Of a stretch of 64,000 nt of DNA, positions 17,684-25,881 are shown piece after piece. The translations under genes and the position numbers were made by a program. Below the pieces are notes generated by a model that made no database searches, was not told the DNA's origin, and was given only the letters and a program-made list of their open reading frames with translations. Source of the DNA: Clostridia bacterium. Lineage in GTDB: Bacteria; Bacillota; Clostridia; Oscillospirales; Acutalibacteraceae. Position 1 is the stretch's first letter; each line of letters begins with the position of its first letter. The stretch is from NCBI GenBank assembly GCA_017550625.1, contig JAFZOL010000044.1, positions 62,001 through 126,000 on the forward strand. Direction: 5' to 3'.

Positions 17684-19487
17684 CGTCGAGCTTGAGCACG
17701 GCCATGAACGCCTCCTGCGGGACCTCGACTGTGCCGAAGCGGCGCATGCGCTTTTTGCCCTCTTTCTGCTTTTCGAGCAGCTTCTTTTTGCGCGTGATGT
17801 CGCCGCCGTAGCACTTGGCGAGCACGTCTTTGCGCATGGCCTTGATGGTCTCGCGCGCGATCACCTTGCCGCCGATGGCGATCTGCACCGGGATCTCGAA
17901 CATCTGGCGCGGGATGTTTTCTTTGAGCTTTTCGGCGATCCTGCGGGCGCGCGGATAGGCCTTGTCGGCGTGGATGATGAACGATAGCGCGTCGATCAGG
18001 TCGCCGTTTAAGAGCACGTCGAGCTTGACAAGGTTCGAGCGCTCGTAGCCCTTTAATTCATAGTCGAACGAGCCGTAGCCCCGCGTGCGGGATTTTAAGG
18101 CGTCGAAGAAGTCGTAGATGATCTCGTTGAGCGGCAGGATGTAGTGGATGTCCACGCGGTCCTTCGAGATATAATCCATGTTCTTGAAGCTGCCGCGCCG
18201 CTCCTGGCACAGGTCCATGATCACGCCGACGTATTCGGGCGGCGAATAGATGTGCGCGTCGGTGACGGGCTCTTCGCTATATTGGATCGTGGCGGGGTCG
18301 GGGTAGTTCGTGGGGTTCGAGATCTCGACCATCGTGCCGTCGCTGAGGTGTATCTTATACACGACCGACGGGATCGTGGTGATGAGGTCGAGGTCGTATT
18401 CGCGCTCGAGGCGCTCCTGAATGATCTCGAGGTGCAATAGCCCCAAAAAGCCGCAGCGGAAGCCGAAGCCCAGCGCCCCCGAGGTCTCGGGCTCGAAGGC
18501 GAGCGACGCGTCGTTGAGCTGGAGCTTTTCGAGCGCTTCCCTGAGCGCCTCATAGTCCGCGCCGTCGGCGGGATACACGCCGCAGAACACCATGGGGTTC
18601 ACTTTTTTGTAGCCGGGCAGGGGCGCGGCGGCCTCGTTTTCGACCTTTGTCACGGTGTCGCCGACACGGGCGTCGACCACGCTTTTGATCGAGGCCGTGA
18701 TGTAGCCGACTTCGCCGGCGTGCAGCTCGTCGCAGGGCTCGAGGTTGAGTGCGCGCATGCGCCCGACCTCAACGACCGTATATTTCGCGCCGGTGGCCAT
18801 CATCTTCATGGTCTCGCCGGCTTTCAGCGTGCCGTCCATCACGCGCACGTAGACGATAACGCCCTTATAGTTGTCGTAGACCGAGTCGAACACGAGGGCC
18901 TTGAGGGGGGCGTCGTCGTCGCCCTCGGGGGCGGGGATGTTTTTGACGATGCTTTCGAGCACGGCGGGCACGTTTTCGCCCGTTTTGGCCGAGATGCGTG
19001 GGGCTTCGCTGCAGTCGAGGCCGATGATCTCTTCCACGTCGGCGCACACGCGGTCGGGGTCGGCGGCGGGCAGGTCGATCTTATTGATCACGGGCACGAG
19101 CTCAAGGTCGTGGTCGAGGGCGAGATAGGTGTTGCCGAGCGTCTGCGCCTCCACGCCTTGCGTGGCGTCCACGATGAGCACCGCGCCGTCGCACGCCGCG
19201 AGCGAACGCGAGACCTCGTAGTTGAAGTCCACGTGCCCGGGGGTGTCGATGAGGTTGAGCTCGTATTCCTCGCCGTCGGCGGCCTTATAGTTGAGCGTGA
19301 CGGCCCGCGCCTTGATGGTGATGCCGCGCTCTTTCTCGATATCCATGTTGTCGAGCACCTGCTGCTGCATATCCCGCTGCGAGACGGAATCGGTGAGCTC
19401 CAAGAGCCTGTCCGCCAGCGTGGACTTGCCGTGGTCGATGTGCTCGATGATGCAGAAGTTGCGGATGTGAGTCTTTTTTTGCTTCAT
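17673..19487 (-). CDS. lepA: Elongation factor 4 (LepA), right copy
   Basis: Identical to 734..2548: 604 residues, HIDHGKST G1 loop at residues 16-23, and intact switch motifs and LepA C-terminal domain. On this arm the upstream neighbour is the complete yitT-family gene, separated by about 250 bp of word arrays (locus A). Confidence 0.96.
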   Translation of the reverse strand: MKQKKTHIRNFCIIEHIDHGKSTLADRLLELTDSVSQRDMQQQVLDNMDIEKERGITIKARAVTLNYKAADGEEYELNLIDTPGHVDFNYEVSRSLAACDGAVLIVDATQGVEAQTLGNTYLALDHDLELVPVINKIDLPAADPDRVCADVEEIIGLDCSEAPRISAKTGENVPAVLESIVKNIPAPEGDDDAPLKALVFDSVYDNYKGVIVYVRVMDGTLKAGETMKMMATGAKYTVVEVGRMRALNLEPCDELHAGEVGYITASIKSVVDARVGDTVTKVENEAAAPLPGYKKVNPMVFCGVYPADGADYEALREALEKLQLNDASLAFEPETSGALGFGFRCGFLGLLHLEIIQERLEREYDLDLITTIPSVVYKIHLSDGTMVEISNPTNYPDPATIQYSEEPVTDAHIYSPPEYVGVIMDLCQERRGSFKNMDYISKDRVDIHYILPLNEIIYDFFDALKSRTRGYGSFDYELKGYERSNLVKLDVLLNGDLIDALSFIIHADKAYPRARRIAEKLKENIPRQMFEIPVQIAIGGKVIARETIKAMRKDVLAKCYGGDITRKKKLLEKQKEGKKRMRRFGTVEVPQEAFMAVLKLDDDK

Positions 19488-19518
19488 AGTGAGAACCTGC
19501 CTTGTAAAAATGGGATGG

Positions 19519-19735
19519 GTGAAGCCGGAGGCGCGGGAGAATAGTTAGGGGTGAGGGGTGAGGGGTGAAGGGTGAAGGAAGGGCTTCGCCCTTACATATT
19601 TTATAATGCGCGGCTGCGCCGCGCTCCCTGTGTGTCCCGTGCGCCCCTCAATTTTGTATTTTGTATTTTGCATTTTGCATTTTTCCCGTGCACCCGTGCA
19701 CCCGCGGACCGTGCACCCGCCGCGCTTTGCGCGGC
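19519..19735. repeat. Intergenic mosaic word array (locus A, right copy)
   Basis: Mirror of 486-702: AGGGGTG words (19545-19576), a GCGCGGC/GCCGCGC hairpin, an 8-mer TTTTGTAT/TTTTGCAT array (about 19650-19684), GTGCACCC words (19686-19719) and a GCCGCGC-ttt-GCGCGGC mini-hairpin abutting the yitT-family stop codon. Confidence 0.8.
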
Positions 19736-19739
19736 CATA

Positions 19740-20660
19740 TTACATCGTATCCTGATGCGATTTGAAGCCCTCGCCGAGGACCTCTTCGGAATCGGTGATG
19801 ATGATGAAGGGGCGCTCGTCATAGCGCGCCACGATCCGGCGCACCTTGATGACCTCGGGCGCGCGCACCACGCTCATCAGCACGCGCTTGGGCGTGCCGG
19901 TGAAGCCGCCCTCGGCCTCGAGAAGCGTGACGCCCCGGTCGAGCTCGCGGATAATGTCGGCGCGCACGGCGTCGTGGTTGTCGGTGACGATCAGCAGCAT
20001 CTTAGAGTCGGACCGGCCCTTGAGCACGTAGTCGATGCCCATCGAATCGAGGAACACGACGATCATCGAGAACAGAACGGTCTCCATGCTGCGGTAGACG
20101 ATACCGGCCAGCAGCAGGACCGTGGCGTCGGTGATGAGCACGAGTCTGCCGAGCGACAGGTGCGGAAAGCGGAGCTTTAAGAGCCGCACCACGATGTCGG
20201 AGCCGCCGGTGGTGACCCCGCGCGTGAACACGAGCCCGAGGCCGATGCCGCAGAACAGGCCGCCGAAGATCGCAGCGAGCAGCTTTTCGTCGCCCGCGTA
20301 ATGCCAATTGAGCTTCGTGAACAATGCGTCCACCACGTCGAGCGACAGCGCCATCAGGCCCGCGACCGCCGCGGTTTTGAGAGTGAACTCCGCGCCCAGC
20401 TTTTTGAGCGCCATTAAAAACAGCGGGACGTTGAGCATGAACGTGTAGGCGCCGATGCCGAGGAAGGGCAGCACGCCGCCGAGGAAATATTTGAGGATCA
20501 TGCCGAGGGTGGTGAGTCCCCCGGGCACGAACTGCATGGGTTCGACGAAATAGATGACGGCGGCGGCGTAAATGAGCGTGCCGGTCACGCAGAAAAACAC
20601 GTCGAGCACGAACGAGCGGACCTGCTCGCCCGTGGGTTTATGGGGTTTCGGTAGTTTCAT
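19740..20660 (-). CDS. YitT family membrane protein, full length
   Basis: A 306-residue membrane protein: about five hydrophobic segments in the first two thirds (for example VLDVFFCVTGTLIYAAAVI and LKTAAVAGLMALSLDVV), the conserved GVTTGGSDIV loop, then the soluble DUF2179-type C-terminal domain. I place the start at the ATG at 20660, seven bases after GAGGA. The longer frame begins with a TTG at 20690 and lacks a ribosome site. The gene overlaps the end of mrnC by 23 bp. It is the only gene that crosses the palindrome boundary at 20220. Its biochemical role in this family is unknown. Confidence 0.88.
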   Translation of the reverse strand: MKLPKPHKPTGEQVRSFVLDVFFCVTGTLIYAAAVIYFVEPMQFVPGGLTTLGMILKYFLGGVLPFLGIGAYTFMLNVPLFLMALKKLGAEFTLKTAAVAGLMALSLDVVDALFTKLNWHYAGDEKLLAAIFGGLFCGIGLGLVFTRGVTTGGSDIVVRLLKLRFPHLSLGRLVLITDATVLLLAGIVYRSMETVLFSMIVVFLDSMGIDYVLKGRSDSKMLLIVTDNHDAVRADIIRELDRGVTLLEAEGGFTGTPKRVLMSVVRAPEVIKVRRIVARYDERPFIIITDSEEVLGEGFKSHQDTM

Positions 20661-21135
20661 GGGAATCCTCTTCTTCGGTGATGCGGGCAAAGAGCGCGGC
20701 CATACGGTCGGTCTGCCCCGTGAGATACAGATAGCCGAACACGGCTTCCAGGGCCGTAGCCATGTGGTAGTCCGCGACGCTTTGGTTACGCGGCACGTGG
20801 CCCGGGGTGGCGTTGCGCCCGCGCTGGAACACGGCCGCCTCGGCCTCGGTGAACTCCGGCTGGAGCTTTGCCGCGGCCTTCGCCTGGAAGGCGGCGTTCA
20901 CGAAGCCTACGGTATCCTCGTGCAGGGCCTGCACGCGCCCGCCGTTTTTCGACAATACGCGCGAACGGACCATCAGCTCGTAGGCGGCGTCGCCCAGAAA
21001 CGCCAGCGCGGTCGCGCCCACGCGGCGCGCTTCTTCGGGCAGGGCCCGCGTTTCGGGGGACAAACTGAACGCGGGTTCGGGCACGGACACGGGTTCGGCG
21101 GGTGCGGGGGCTTCGGGTTTCTTTTTACGGAACAT
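20638..21135 (-). CDS. mrnC: Mini-ribonuclease III (MrnC)
   Basis: A 165-residue RNase III-like nuclease lacking a dsRNA-binding domain. In Bacillus, Mini-III matures the ends of 23S rRNA. The RNase III signature appears as LAFLGDAAYEL (residues 44-54, with Asp49 as the metal ligand), and a second acidic cluster lies in the C-terminal VADYHMATALEAVFGYLYL. The N-terminal 30 residues are a Pro/Ala-rich extension, unusual for this compact family. The start at 21135 has GGAG seven bases upstream and overlaps obg by 11 bp; the longer frame from 21153 is less likely. It is co-transcribed with obg and the yitT-family gene. Confidence 0.9.
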   Translation of the reverse strand: MFRKKKPEAPAPAEPVSVPEPAFSLSPETRALPEEARRVGATALAFLGDAAYELMVRSRVLSKNGGRVQALHEDTVGFVNAAFQAKAAAKLQPEFTEAEAAVFQRGRNATPGHVPRNQSVADYHMATALEAVFGYLYLTGQTDRMAALFARITEEEDSHETTETP

Positions 21136-22399
21136 ATTCAAACTCCAGGTCATAGATGATCACGTTGTCTCCCTCTTTGATCCCGCGCTCGACGAGCGCG
21201 GCGAGAATGCCGCTCGATTCCAGCACGCGCTGGAAGTATTGCAGGCTCTCGTAGTCGTCCATATCGGTCTTGTTGAGGATCTTGAGAAGCCATTCTGCCT
21301 CGACGTAATAGTCGTCGCCGTCGCGGGTGATTTTGAAGCCGGTGTCGGCCTTCTGCTTTTCGAGCACCTCCATCGGCACAGGCTCTGCCTCATAGCGCTT
21401 GACGGGCGGGAGCGTCGCGAGCTTCGCCGCCACGGCGTTGATGAGCTCCCGCGTGCCCTCGCTGATCGGGGCGCAGATCTCGTAGTATTCGAGCCCCTGC
21501 CCCTCGATATAGGCGCGGAAACTTTCACGCTGCTCGTCGGTGGCCATGTCGATCTTGTTGCCCGCCACGATCTGGGGGCATTTCGCGAGCTCGGGGTCGA
21601 ACTTTTCGAGCTCGCCGTTGATGGTCACGAAGTCCTCTTTGGGGTCGCGCCCCTCGCTGCCGGACACGTCCACGATGTGCACGAGCATGCGGCAGCGCTC
21701 CACGTGGCGCAGAAAGCGGTGGCCGAGGCCCACGCCCTCGTTCGCGCCCTCGATGAGGCCCGGGATATCCGCCATCACGAACGAGGTCTCTTCGTCGAGG
21801 CGCACGACGCCCAGCACCGGGGTGAGCGTGGTGAAGTGATAGTCCGCGATCACGGGCTTTGCTTCGCTCACGACCGAGATGAGCGTGGATTTGCCGACGT
21901 TCGGGTAGCCGAGGAGCCCCACGTCCGCGAGGAGCTTGAGCTCCAGAATGACCTCCCAGCTCTCGCCGGGATAGCCGTCGCGCGCGAAGCGGGGTGTCTG
22001 GCGCGTGGACGTGGAGAAATGCTGGTTGCCCCAGCCGCCCTTGCCGCCCTTGGCGCACACGAAGGGCTCGTCGCCGGAGACGTCGGCCAGCACCGCGCCG
22101 GACTCGGCCTCTTTGATGATGGTGCCGCGCGGGACCTTGATCACGAGATCCTTGCCGCTTTTGCCGGTCTTGCGGTTGCCGGAGCCGTTGGCCCCGTTTT
22201 CGGCGGTGTATTTCGATTTGTAGCGGAAGTCCGCGAGCGTGGAGAGGTGGTCGTCCGCCACGAACACCACGTCGCCGCCCTTGCCGCCGTCGCCACCGTC
22301 GGGCCCGCCCGAGGCGATGAATTTTTCGCGGTGGAACGCCACGGCCCCGTTGCCGCCGTTGCCCGCCTTGATCTTGATTTTCGCGTAATCGATAAACAT
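21125..22399 (-). CDS. obg: Obg/CgtA GTPase
   Basis: A 424-residue ribosome-associated GTPase needed for 50S subunit maturation and growth control. It has the glycine-rich Obg fold (about residues 1-158, GNGGNGAVAFHREKF), a G domain with GYPNVGKS (164-171), DIPGLIEGA and NKID, and a C-terminal OCT domain (about 350-424, GFKITRDGDDYYVEAEWLLKILNKTD). The start is set by AAGGAAATAAACGCC before the ATG. The 69-codon upstream extension reads through the repeat array and is not coding. It is first gene of the obg-mrnC-yitT transcript. Confidence 0.96.
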   Translation of the reverse strand: MFIDYAKIKIKAGNGGNGAVAFHREKFIASGGPDGGDGGKGGDVVFVADDHLSTLADFRYKSKYTAENGANGSGNRKTGKSGKDLVIKVPRGTIIKEAESGAVLADVSGDEPFVCAKGGKGGWGNQHFSTSTRQTPRFARDGYPGESWEVILELKLLADVGLLGYPNVGKSTLISVVSEAKPVIADYHFTTLTPVLGVVRLDEETSFVMADIPGLIEGANEGVGLGHRFLRHVERCRMLVHIVDVSGSEGRDPKEDFVTINGELEKFDPELAKCPQIVAGNKIDMATDEQRESFRAYIEGQGLEYYEICAPISEGTRELINAVAAKLATLPPVKRYEAEPVPMEVLEKQKADTGFKITRDGDDYYVEAEWLLKILNKTDMDDYESLQYFQRVLESSGILAALVERGIKEGDNVIIYDLEFEYVP

Positions 22400-22438
22400 G
22401 GCGTTTATTTCCTTTTTCAGTACAGACTTAATCAATAT

Positions 22439-22467
22439 ATTATAACATAAAAATCGGGAAAGATAAA
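22439..22467 (-). promoter_or_regulatory. Candidate obg promoter
   Basis: A perfect TATAAT on the minus strand (plus 22439-22444), 40 bases before the obg start. The -35 position 17 bp upstream reads TTTATC, a poor match, so only the -10 box is convincing. Confidence 0.4.
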
Positions 22468-22503
22468 TAGGGAAAATAAAAAAAGTGGGGTGGGAAGTCA
22501 GTT

Positions 22504-22760
22504 TTTTGAATACAAAATGAATGTGAGGGGCCAGAGGCCAGAGGCCAGGGGCCAGGGGCGCGGCGAGGCCGCGTTGAGAATACAAAATGCAAAATACAAA
22601 ATACAAAATTGCATGAATCGACGGGCCGCAGACGGGGGCGGGTGCCCAGCCGGTAGGGACGGACCGGGTACGGTCTCCGCCCCTACCGATGTTTCCGCGG
22701 CCTCATCCCGCGCGGCTTTGCCGCGACCCTGGCCTCTGGCCTCTGGCCCCTGGCCCCTTT
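22504..22760. repeat. Intergenic nested inverted word array (locus D)
   Basis: About 260 bp between obg and a small divergent gene. The left side has four GGCCAGAGG/GGCCAGGGG words (22527-22560), a CGCGGC-ga-GGCCGCG hairpin and a CAAAATGC/CAAAATAC array (22577-22611). The centre has a GGTAGGG...CCCTACC stem (about 22652-22687). The right side has a CGCGG-cttt-GCCGCG hairpin and the CTGGCCTCT/CTGGCCCCT words in inverted orientation (22726-22758). The outer arms can pair for about 30 bp. The same 32-bp GGCCAGAGG block recurs at 50435-50466. Confidence 0.85.
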
Positions 22761-22828
22761 TTCGACATCTTTCCCCTTGCGGCGGGTGGTATAATATGGT
22801 AAACAGACCTGAGGCGGGAGGGCTCGAC

Positions 22829-23071
22829 GTGAAATACGGTTTTTTGCTTTACATTTTGTCTCAAACGGCCGCGGTGATGGGGATCATCTACGGCTTTACG
22901 CGCGAAAAGGAGCTCGTGCGCTTCGAGGACCGCCTGCTCGCGGCCCTGCGGCGGGAACTGCGGCGCAGAAAAAACCGGCGGGAACGCCGCCGGATCGCAA
23001 GGATCAACGCCCGCGCCGTCTACCGTCCGATGCGGCTCAATGAACCGAACAAGGAGACGAAGGCGGCGTAA
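22829..23071 (+). CDS. Small single-pass membrane protein with basic tail
   Basis: An 80-residue predicted protein that I do not recognise. It has one hydrophobic helix (about residues 4-23, GFLLYILSQTAAVMGIIYGF) followed by a strongly basic helix with repeated RR/RRE clusters (ELRRRKNRRERRRIARIN). Type I or II topology cannot be decided. The GTG start is preferred because GGGAGGG lies six bases upstream; an ATG at 22796 is in frame but overlaps a TATAAT. The gene stands alone between two repeat mosaics and its stop is followed by a GCCGCGC-gaaa-GCGGC mini-hairpin. A real but minor gene is likely; chance is not excluded. Confidence 0.55.
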   Translation: MKYGFLLYILSQTAAVMGIIYGFTREKELVRFEDRLLAALRRELRRRKNRRERRRIARINARAVYRPMRLNEPNKETKAA

Positions 23072-23285
23072 AGGCCGCGCGAAACGCGGCTTTTGATGTG
23101 AGATGTTGGATGTCAGATGTTAGATGAAGGAAGGGGCGCGGGTGTCCGGTGGACACCTCCGCCGAAGGCGGAAGCGCCGACCGAGCCGGCAGGCGAGACC
23201 CGCCCTTACCCATTTATAAATGCGAGCCGCAGGCTCCTTCATCCCACATCCCACATCTCACATCTCACATCTTTATAAAATGTCC
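23072..23285. repeat. Intergenic inverted word array (locus E)
   Basis: It begins with a GGCCGCG-cgaaa-CGCGGC hairpin, then GATGTGAGATGTTGGATGTC 9-mer words (23094-23131) that are repeated inverted at the right end (CCTTCATCCCACATC and CTCACATC words, 23235-23273). In between are GGTGTCC-GGT-GGACACC, CCGCC-gaa-GGCGG and GAGCC-gca-GGCTC mini-hairpins. It shares the ATTTATAAATGCGAGCC segment and word type with locus B. Confidence 0.83.
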
Positions 23286-23303
23286 CGCAGACAGTGCGAG
23301 GAC

Positions 23304-23331
23304 AAATAAAAAAGCTCGCCTTTCGGCGAGC
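23304..23331 (-). terminator. Intrinsic terminator of lipoprotein gene 1
   Basis: GGCTCGCC-gaaa-GGCGAGC on the minus strand, followed by a T6 run (A6 on plus at 23308-23313). It lies 26 bases after the 23357 stop codon. Confidence 0.85.
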
Positions 23332-23356
23332 CTTTTCAGTTGTGTGTTTGCGTTGA

Positions 23357-24343
23357 TTAATATACGAAATCGGTGAATCTCGCGGTGTTTTCCATCGCGA
23401 CGTTCTTGTTCTCCAGCTTCACGAAGCTGATCTTGGCGTGCGCGATCTGGATGTCAACGTCGGTGTGGTGCGTCATGTTGACGAGCTTGCCTTCGGGCGT
23501 CAGGGTGGCGGTGATGGTATAGTTGGTGTACACCACGTGGATGTTGCCCTGCCACTCCTTCAGCTCACCGATGCCGACGAGCTCTTTCTCGATGTCTTCC
23601 CACAGAAGCACGGAACCCACAGCCGCCAGATGGCTGCCGCCGCCCTTGTGAGGCGTATCTTCATCGGCCATCTTGATCACGATGTCGTAATTGCCGCCGT
23701 TCTGGGTCAGAGAAGCGGAGGTGACTTTGCTGTAATCGGTGAGGGTCCAGCCAAGCATCTTGTCCTTGGAGGAATCCTGGCCTTTCTGCGCGACCTGATG
23801 ATCGGCGCTCGCTTCATCCTTGAAGTACCTGCCGGCGATGCCCTTGATGAGGTTGTCCACCGCGCCGATGCCGGTGATGTTGAAGGTGGTGATGGTCTGG
23901 AACTCGATCTTATTGTAGGAAGCGGAGCCGTTGTTCTTGATGTCGTTTACGGCCTTGGCATAGAGGTTGCAGATCTCTTCCTTGGTGGAGGGAACGGTGC
24001 TGGCGGGCGTCTCGCTGGAGGGCGTCTCGCTCGAAGGCGCAGGCGTATCAGAAGCAGGCGTATCGGACGCGGGCGTGTCAGACGCGGGCGTGTCGGACGC
24101 GGGCTGCTCGCTGGAGGGCGTCTCGCTCGAAGGCGCGGGCGTCTCGCTCGAGGGCGCGGGCGTGTCGTTGTTCGACGGCGTATTGTTGGCGGGCGTGTTG
24201 TTGGCAGCGGCCGCCGGGAACGTCATGTCGTTGCCGTCTTTGTCAACAAGGCGGATCTCGACTTTCTGCGTGCAGGACGCGAAGGCGAAAAGCATAGCCG
24301 CGACAATCACGAGAGACAGCACTCTGAGAATGTTTTTCTTCAT
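23357..24343 (-). CDS. Lipoprotein with low-complexity linker (paralogue 1)
   Basis: A 328-residue lipoprotein of unknown function. The signal peptide ends in a lipobox (AFASC, Cys24), so the mature protein should be diacylated by Lgt and held on the outer face of the membrane. A disordered linker of about 80 residues is built from repeated PASDT, SSETP and PAPSSE units, and a globular domain of about 200 residues follows. The C-terminal half is clearly related to the neighbour at 24566..25504, including the end motif (TARFTDFVY against TTDYSAFQY). Regulation: TTGACA/17 bp/TACAGT promoter. No enzymatic motif is seen; a ligand-binding or surface role is a guess. Confidence 0.8.
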   Translation of the reverse strand: MKKNILRVLSLVIVAAMLFAFASCTQKVEIRLVDKDGNDMTFPAAAANNTPANNTPSNNDTPAPSSETPAPSSETPSSEQPASDTPASDTPASDTPASDTPAPSSETPSSETPASTVPSTKEEICNLYAKAVNDIKNNGSASYNKIEFQTITTFNITGIGAVDNLIKGIAGRYFKDEASADHQVAQKGQDSSKDKMLGWTLTDYSKVTSASLTQNGGNYDIVIKMADEDTPHKGGGSHLAAVGSVLLWEDIEKELVGIGELKEWQGNIHVVYTNYTITATLTPEGKLVNMTHHTDVDIQIAHAKISFVKLENKNVAMENTARFTDFVY

Positions 24344-24425
24344 TAGGTTGGACCCCTTTCAAATATTCGGGACGCAGGTCCCGTAGATGATATCGTTCGC
24401 ATCGCTATGTATGCAATACATAATA

Positions 24426-24454
24426 ACTGTACAACAAAGACGAAAAATTGTCAA
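24426..24454 (-). promoter_or_regulatory. Promoter of lipoprotein gene 1
   Basis: On the minus strand TTGACA (plus 24449-24454), a 17-bp spacer and TACAGT (plus 24426-24431). A GGGAC-gcag-GTCCC stem lies in the leader at 24370-24383, before AAAGGGG and the ATG. Confidence 0.7.
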
Positions 24455-24565
24455 GGTCTTTCGGCATTTTTTTTGGCCGCGCCCGGTTTTTTCGGCTTGG
24501 AAAATACAGGTATTTATACAACATCCACAAGCGCGCGTATCGTTTTTTGGGCAGTTGGACGGCGC

Positions 24566-25504
24566 TTAATACTGGAACGCCGAGTAGTCGGTGGTGGACG
24601 CCAGCGTGACGTTGAGATCGGTGGAGATCGTGATCACCTTTTTGATCTGGGCGTTGTTCATCTTCATCACGCCCTTGACGTAGGTCTGGTAGGCGGTGAC
24701 GACGCCGTCGGCGGTCACGGTGAGGGTGGCCTTGCAGTCGGAGAACACCACCTCGACGTCGTTTCTGTCCACGGTGGCGCCGACCTTGGGCGCGTAAATA
24801 TTCACCACGTCGTCAACGGTCATGTAGTCGAACCCGCGCGACATGATGCTGCCCTCGCCCGGGTTCGTTTCGCCCTTCACGGTGAGGGTGATGACGTAAA
24901 CGTCGCCGTTTTTGTCGCAGCGGATCGAGGTGAGGTCGTCGGAGCGAAGCTGCGAGATATAGGGCTTGCCGGAGGGCGAGAACACGCCCACGGCGTCGCC
25001 GCCCTTGGGCACCACGGTCTCGTCGCCGGTCTCGCTGAGCAGCGAGCTCTTCACGAGGCCCACGACGGCGTTGGCCGCGGAGTTCGACAGCTCAAGGTCG
25101 AGCACGCTCGTGAGCTTGTGCTTCTTGAAGCCGACCTTATCGGTCTTGATGCGGTTGAGCGAGCTGTTGAAGAACTGCAATAGCTCCTCGCCGGTCATCT
25201 CGGCGGGATTCTTCGCCGCGGGCGCGGGCTCGGTGACGGCGGGCGTTGAGGGCGTGGTGGCGGGCGTTTCGGACGCGGGGACCGAGGGGCTCGTTGACGC
25301 GGGCTCGGCGGCCTGCGTTTCGCTCGGCAGCGTGAACGCGGGGGTATCGGTGTTCGCCTGCGTGCCGGAGGTGACTGCCGGGGTGTTGCCCGCGGGCGTG
25401 CCGGCTACGGGCACCGGGATGTCGATGTGCACCGTGAAGCAGGCCGTGAAGGTGAGCATCAGGGCCGCGAGCAGACAGACGACGGGAATGAGTCTCTTTT
25501 TCAT
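24566..25504 (-). CDS. Lipoprotein with low-complexity linker (paralogue 2)
   Basis: A 312-residue lipoprotein, paralogous to 23357..24343. It has a signal peptide with a LTFTAC lipobox (Cys22), a Thr/Pro/Ala/Ser linker of about 80 residues, then a globular domain in which the SSLNRIKTDKVGFKKHK, GVMKMNNAQIKKV and TTDYSAFQY stretches align with the first copy. The start at 25504 has GAGGAGAAG nine bases upstream; the 19 codons before it are not coding. It has its own consensus-like promoter (25578-25606), so the pair arose by tandem duplication but can be expressed separately. Function unknown. Confidence 0.8.
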   Translation of the reverse strand: MKKRLIPVVCLLAALMLTFTACFTVHIDIPVPVAGTPAGNTPAVTSGTQANTDTPAFTLPSETQAAEPASTSPSVPASETPATTPSTPAVTEPAPAAKNPAEMTGEELLQFFNSSLNRIKTDKVGFKKHKLTSVLDLELSNSAANAVVGLVKSSLLSETGDETVVPKGGDAVGVFSPSGKPYISQLRSDDLTSIRCDKNGDVYVITLTVKGETNPGEGSIMSRGFDYMTVDDVVNIYAPKVGATVDRNDVEVVFSDCKATLTVTADGVVTAYQTYVKGVMKMNNAQIKKVITISTDLNVTLASTTDYSAFQY

Positions 25505-25577
25505 ACGGGATCTTCTCCTCTTTTTGAAAAATCGGGGCTTGGGGCAGGCGGAAACCGCCATTCCCCTATTTTATTCG

Positions 25578-25606
25578 ATATTACCCCAAAATCCGCCGCT
25601 TGTCAA
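25578..25606 (-). promoter_or_regulatory. Promoter of lipoprotein gene 2
   Basis: On the minus strand TTGACA (plus 25601-25606), a 17-bp spacer and TAATAT (plus 25578-25583). Confidence 0.75.
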
Positions 25607-25671
25607 GCGCCGCGCCCCATTTTCGACAAATTGGCAGCGATTCCCCGTTGTTTTTTCGGCGCACACGGTCA

Positions 25672-25860
25672 AAGTTTTCGCTCAAGCCTTTTTCAAAAGG
25701 CTTGCGGGTCGAGGGCGGAGCCCCGCCTGCGGAGCAATGCGAAGCATATCGCGTTCAAAAAGCGCAGGAGGGGAGAAAAAACAGTCCGGGGGACTGTTTT
25801 TTCGCGGGGGGACCCTCGCCGGGGGTCCCCCGGTGCGAAGCACAAGCCCGCTTTTTGTAT
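25672..25860. repeat. GC-rich composite hairpin element in a 430-bp gap
   Basis: The gap between the divergent lipoprotein 2 and dockerin genes carries a chain of hairpins: AAGCCTTTTT-CAAAAGGCTT, a GGCGGAGCCCCGCC stem, AAAAAACAGTCC-GGG-GGACTGTTTTTT, and GGGGGACC-ctcgccg-GGGTCCCCC. This looks like a dispersed REP/BIME-type element rather than a terminator pair alone. It does not share the word arrays of loci A-I. No ORF here is credible. Confidence 0.65.
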
Positions 25861-25881
25861 AAACCGGAAAAATCTTTTTAG

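Larger units (their letters stand above)
10111..20220. repeat. Right arm of the palindrome (continues into unique DNA)
   Basis: Reverse complement of 1-10110. This arm runs without a break into unique sequence at 20221: the yitT-family gene crosses the boundary intact (19740..20660) and is followed by mrnC and obg. It is therefore the arm more likely to represent the real chromosome. All gene calls in 10111-20220 should be read as the same loci as in 1-10110, not as second copies, until long reads show otherwise. Confidence 0.97.

Noticed and set aside
1-20220. Eight genuine gene duplications (two lepA, two murE and so on)
   Set aside because: The copies are identical in translation and intergenic sequence and are arranged as one spacer-free palindrome. 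One fold-back event explains everything; independent duplicates would have diverged.
22400-22606. N-terminal extension of Obg through the repeat array
   Set aside because: The extra 69 codons read translated repeat words. The canonical Obg start FIDYAKIKIKAGNGGNG has a good ribosome site directly upstream.
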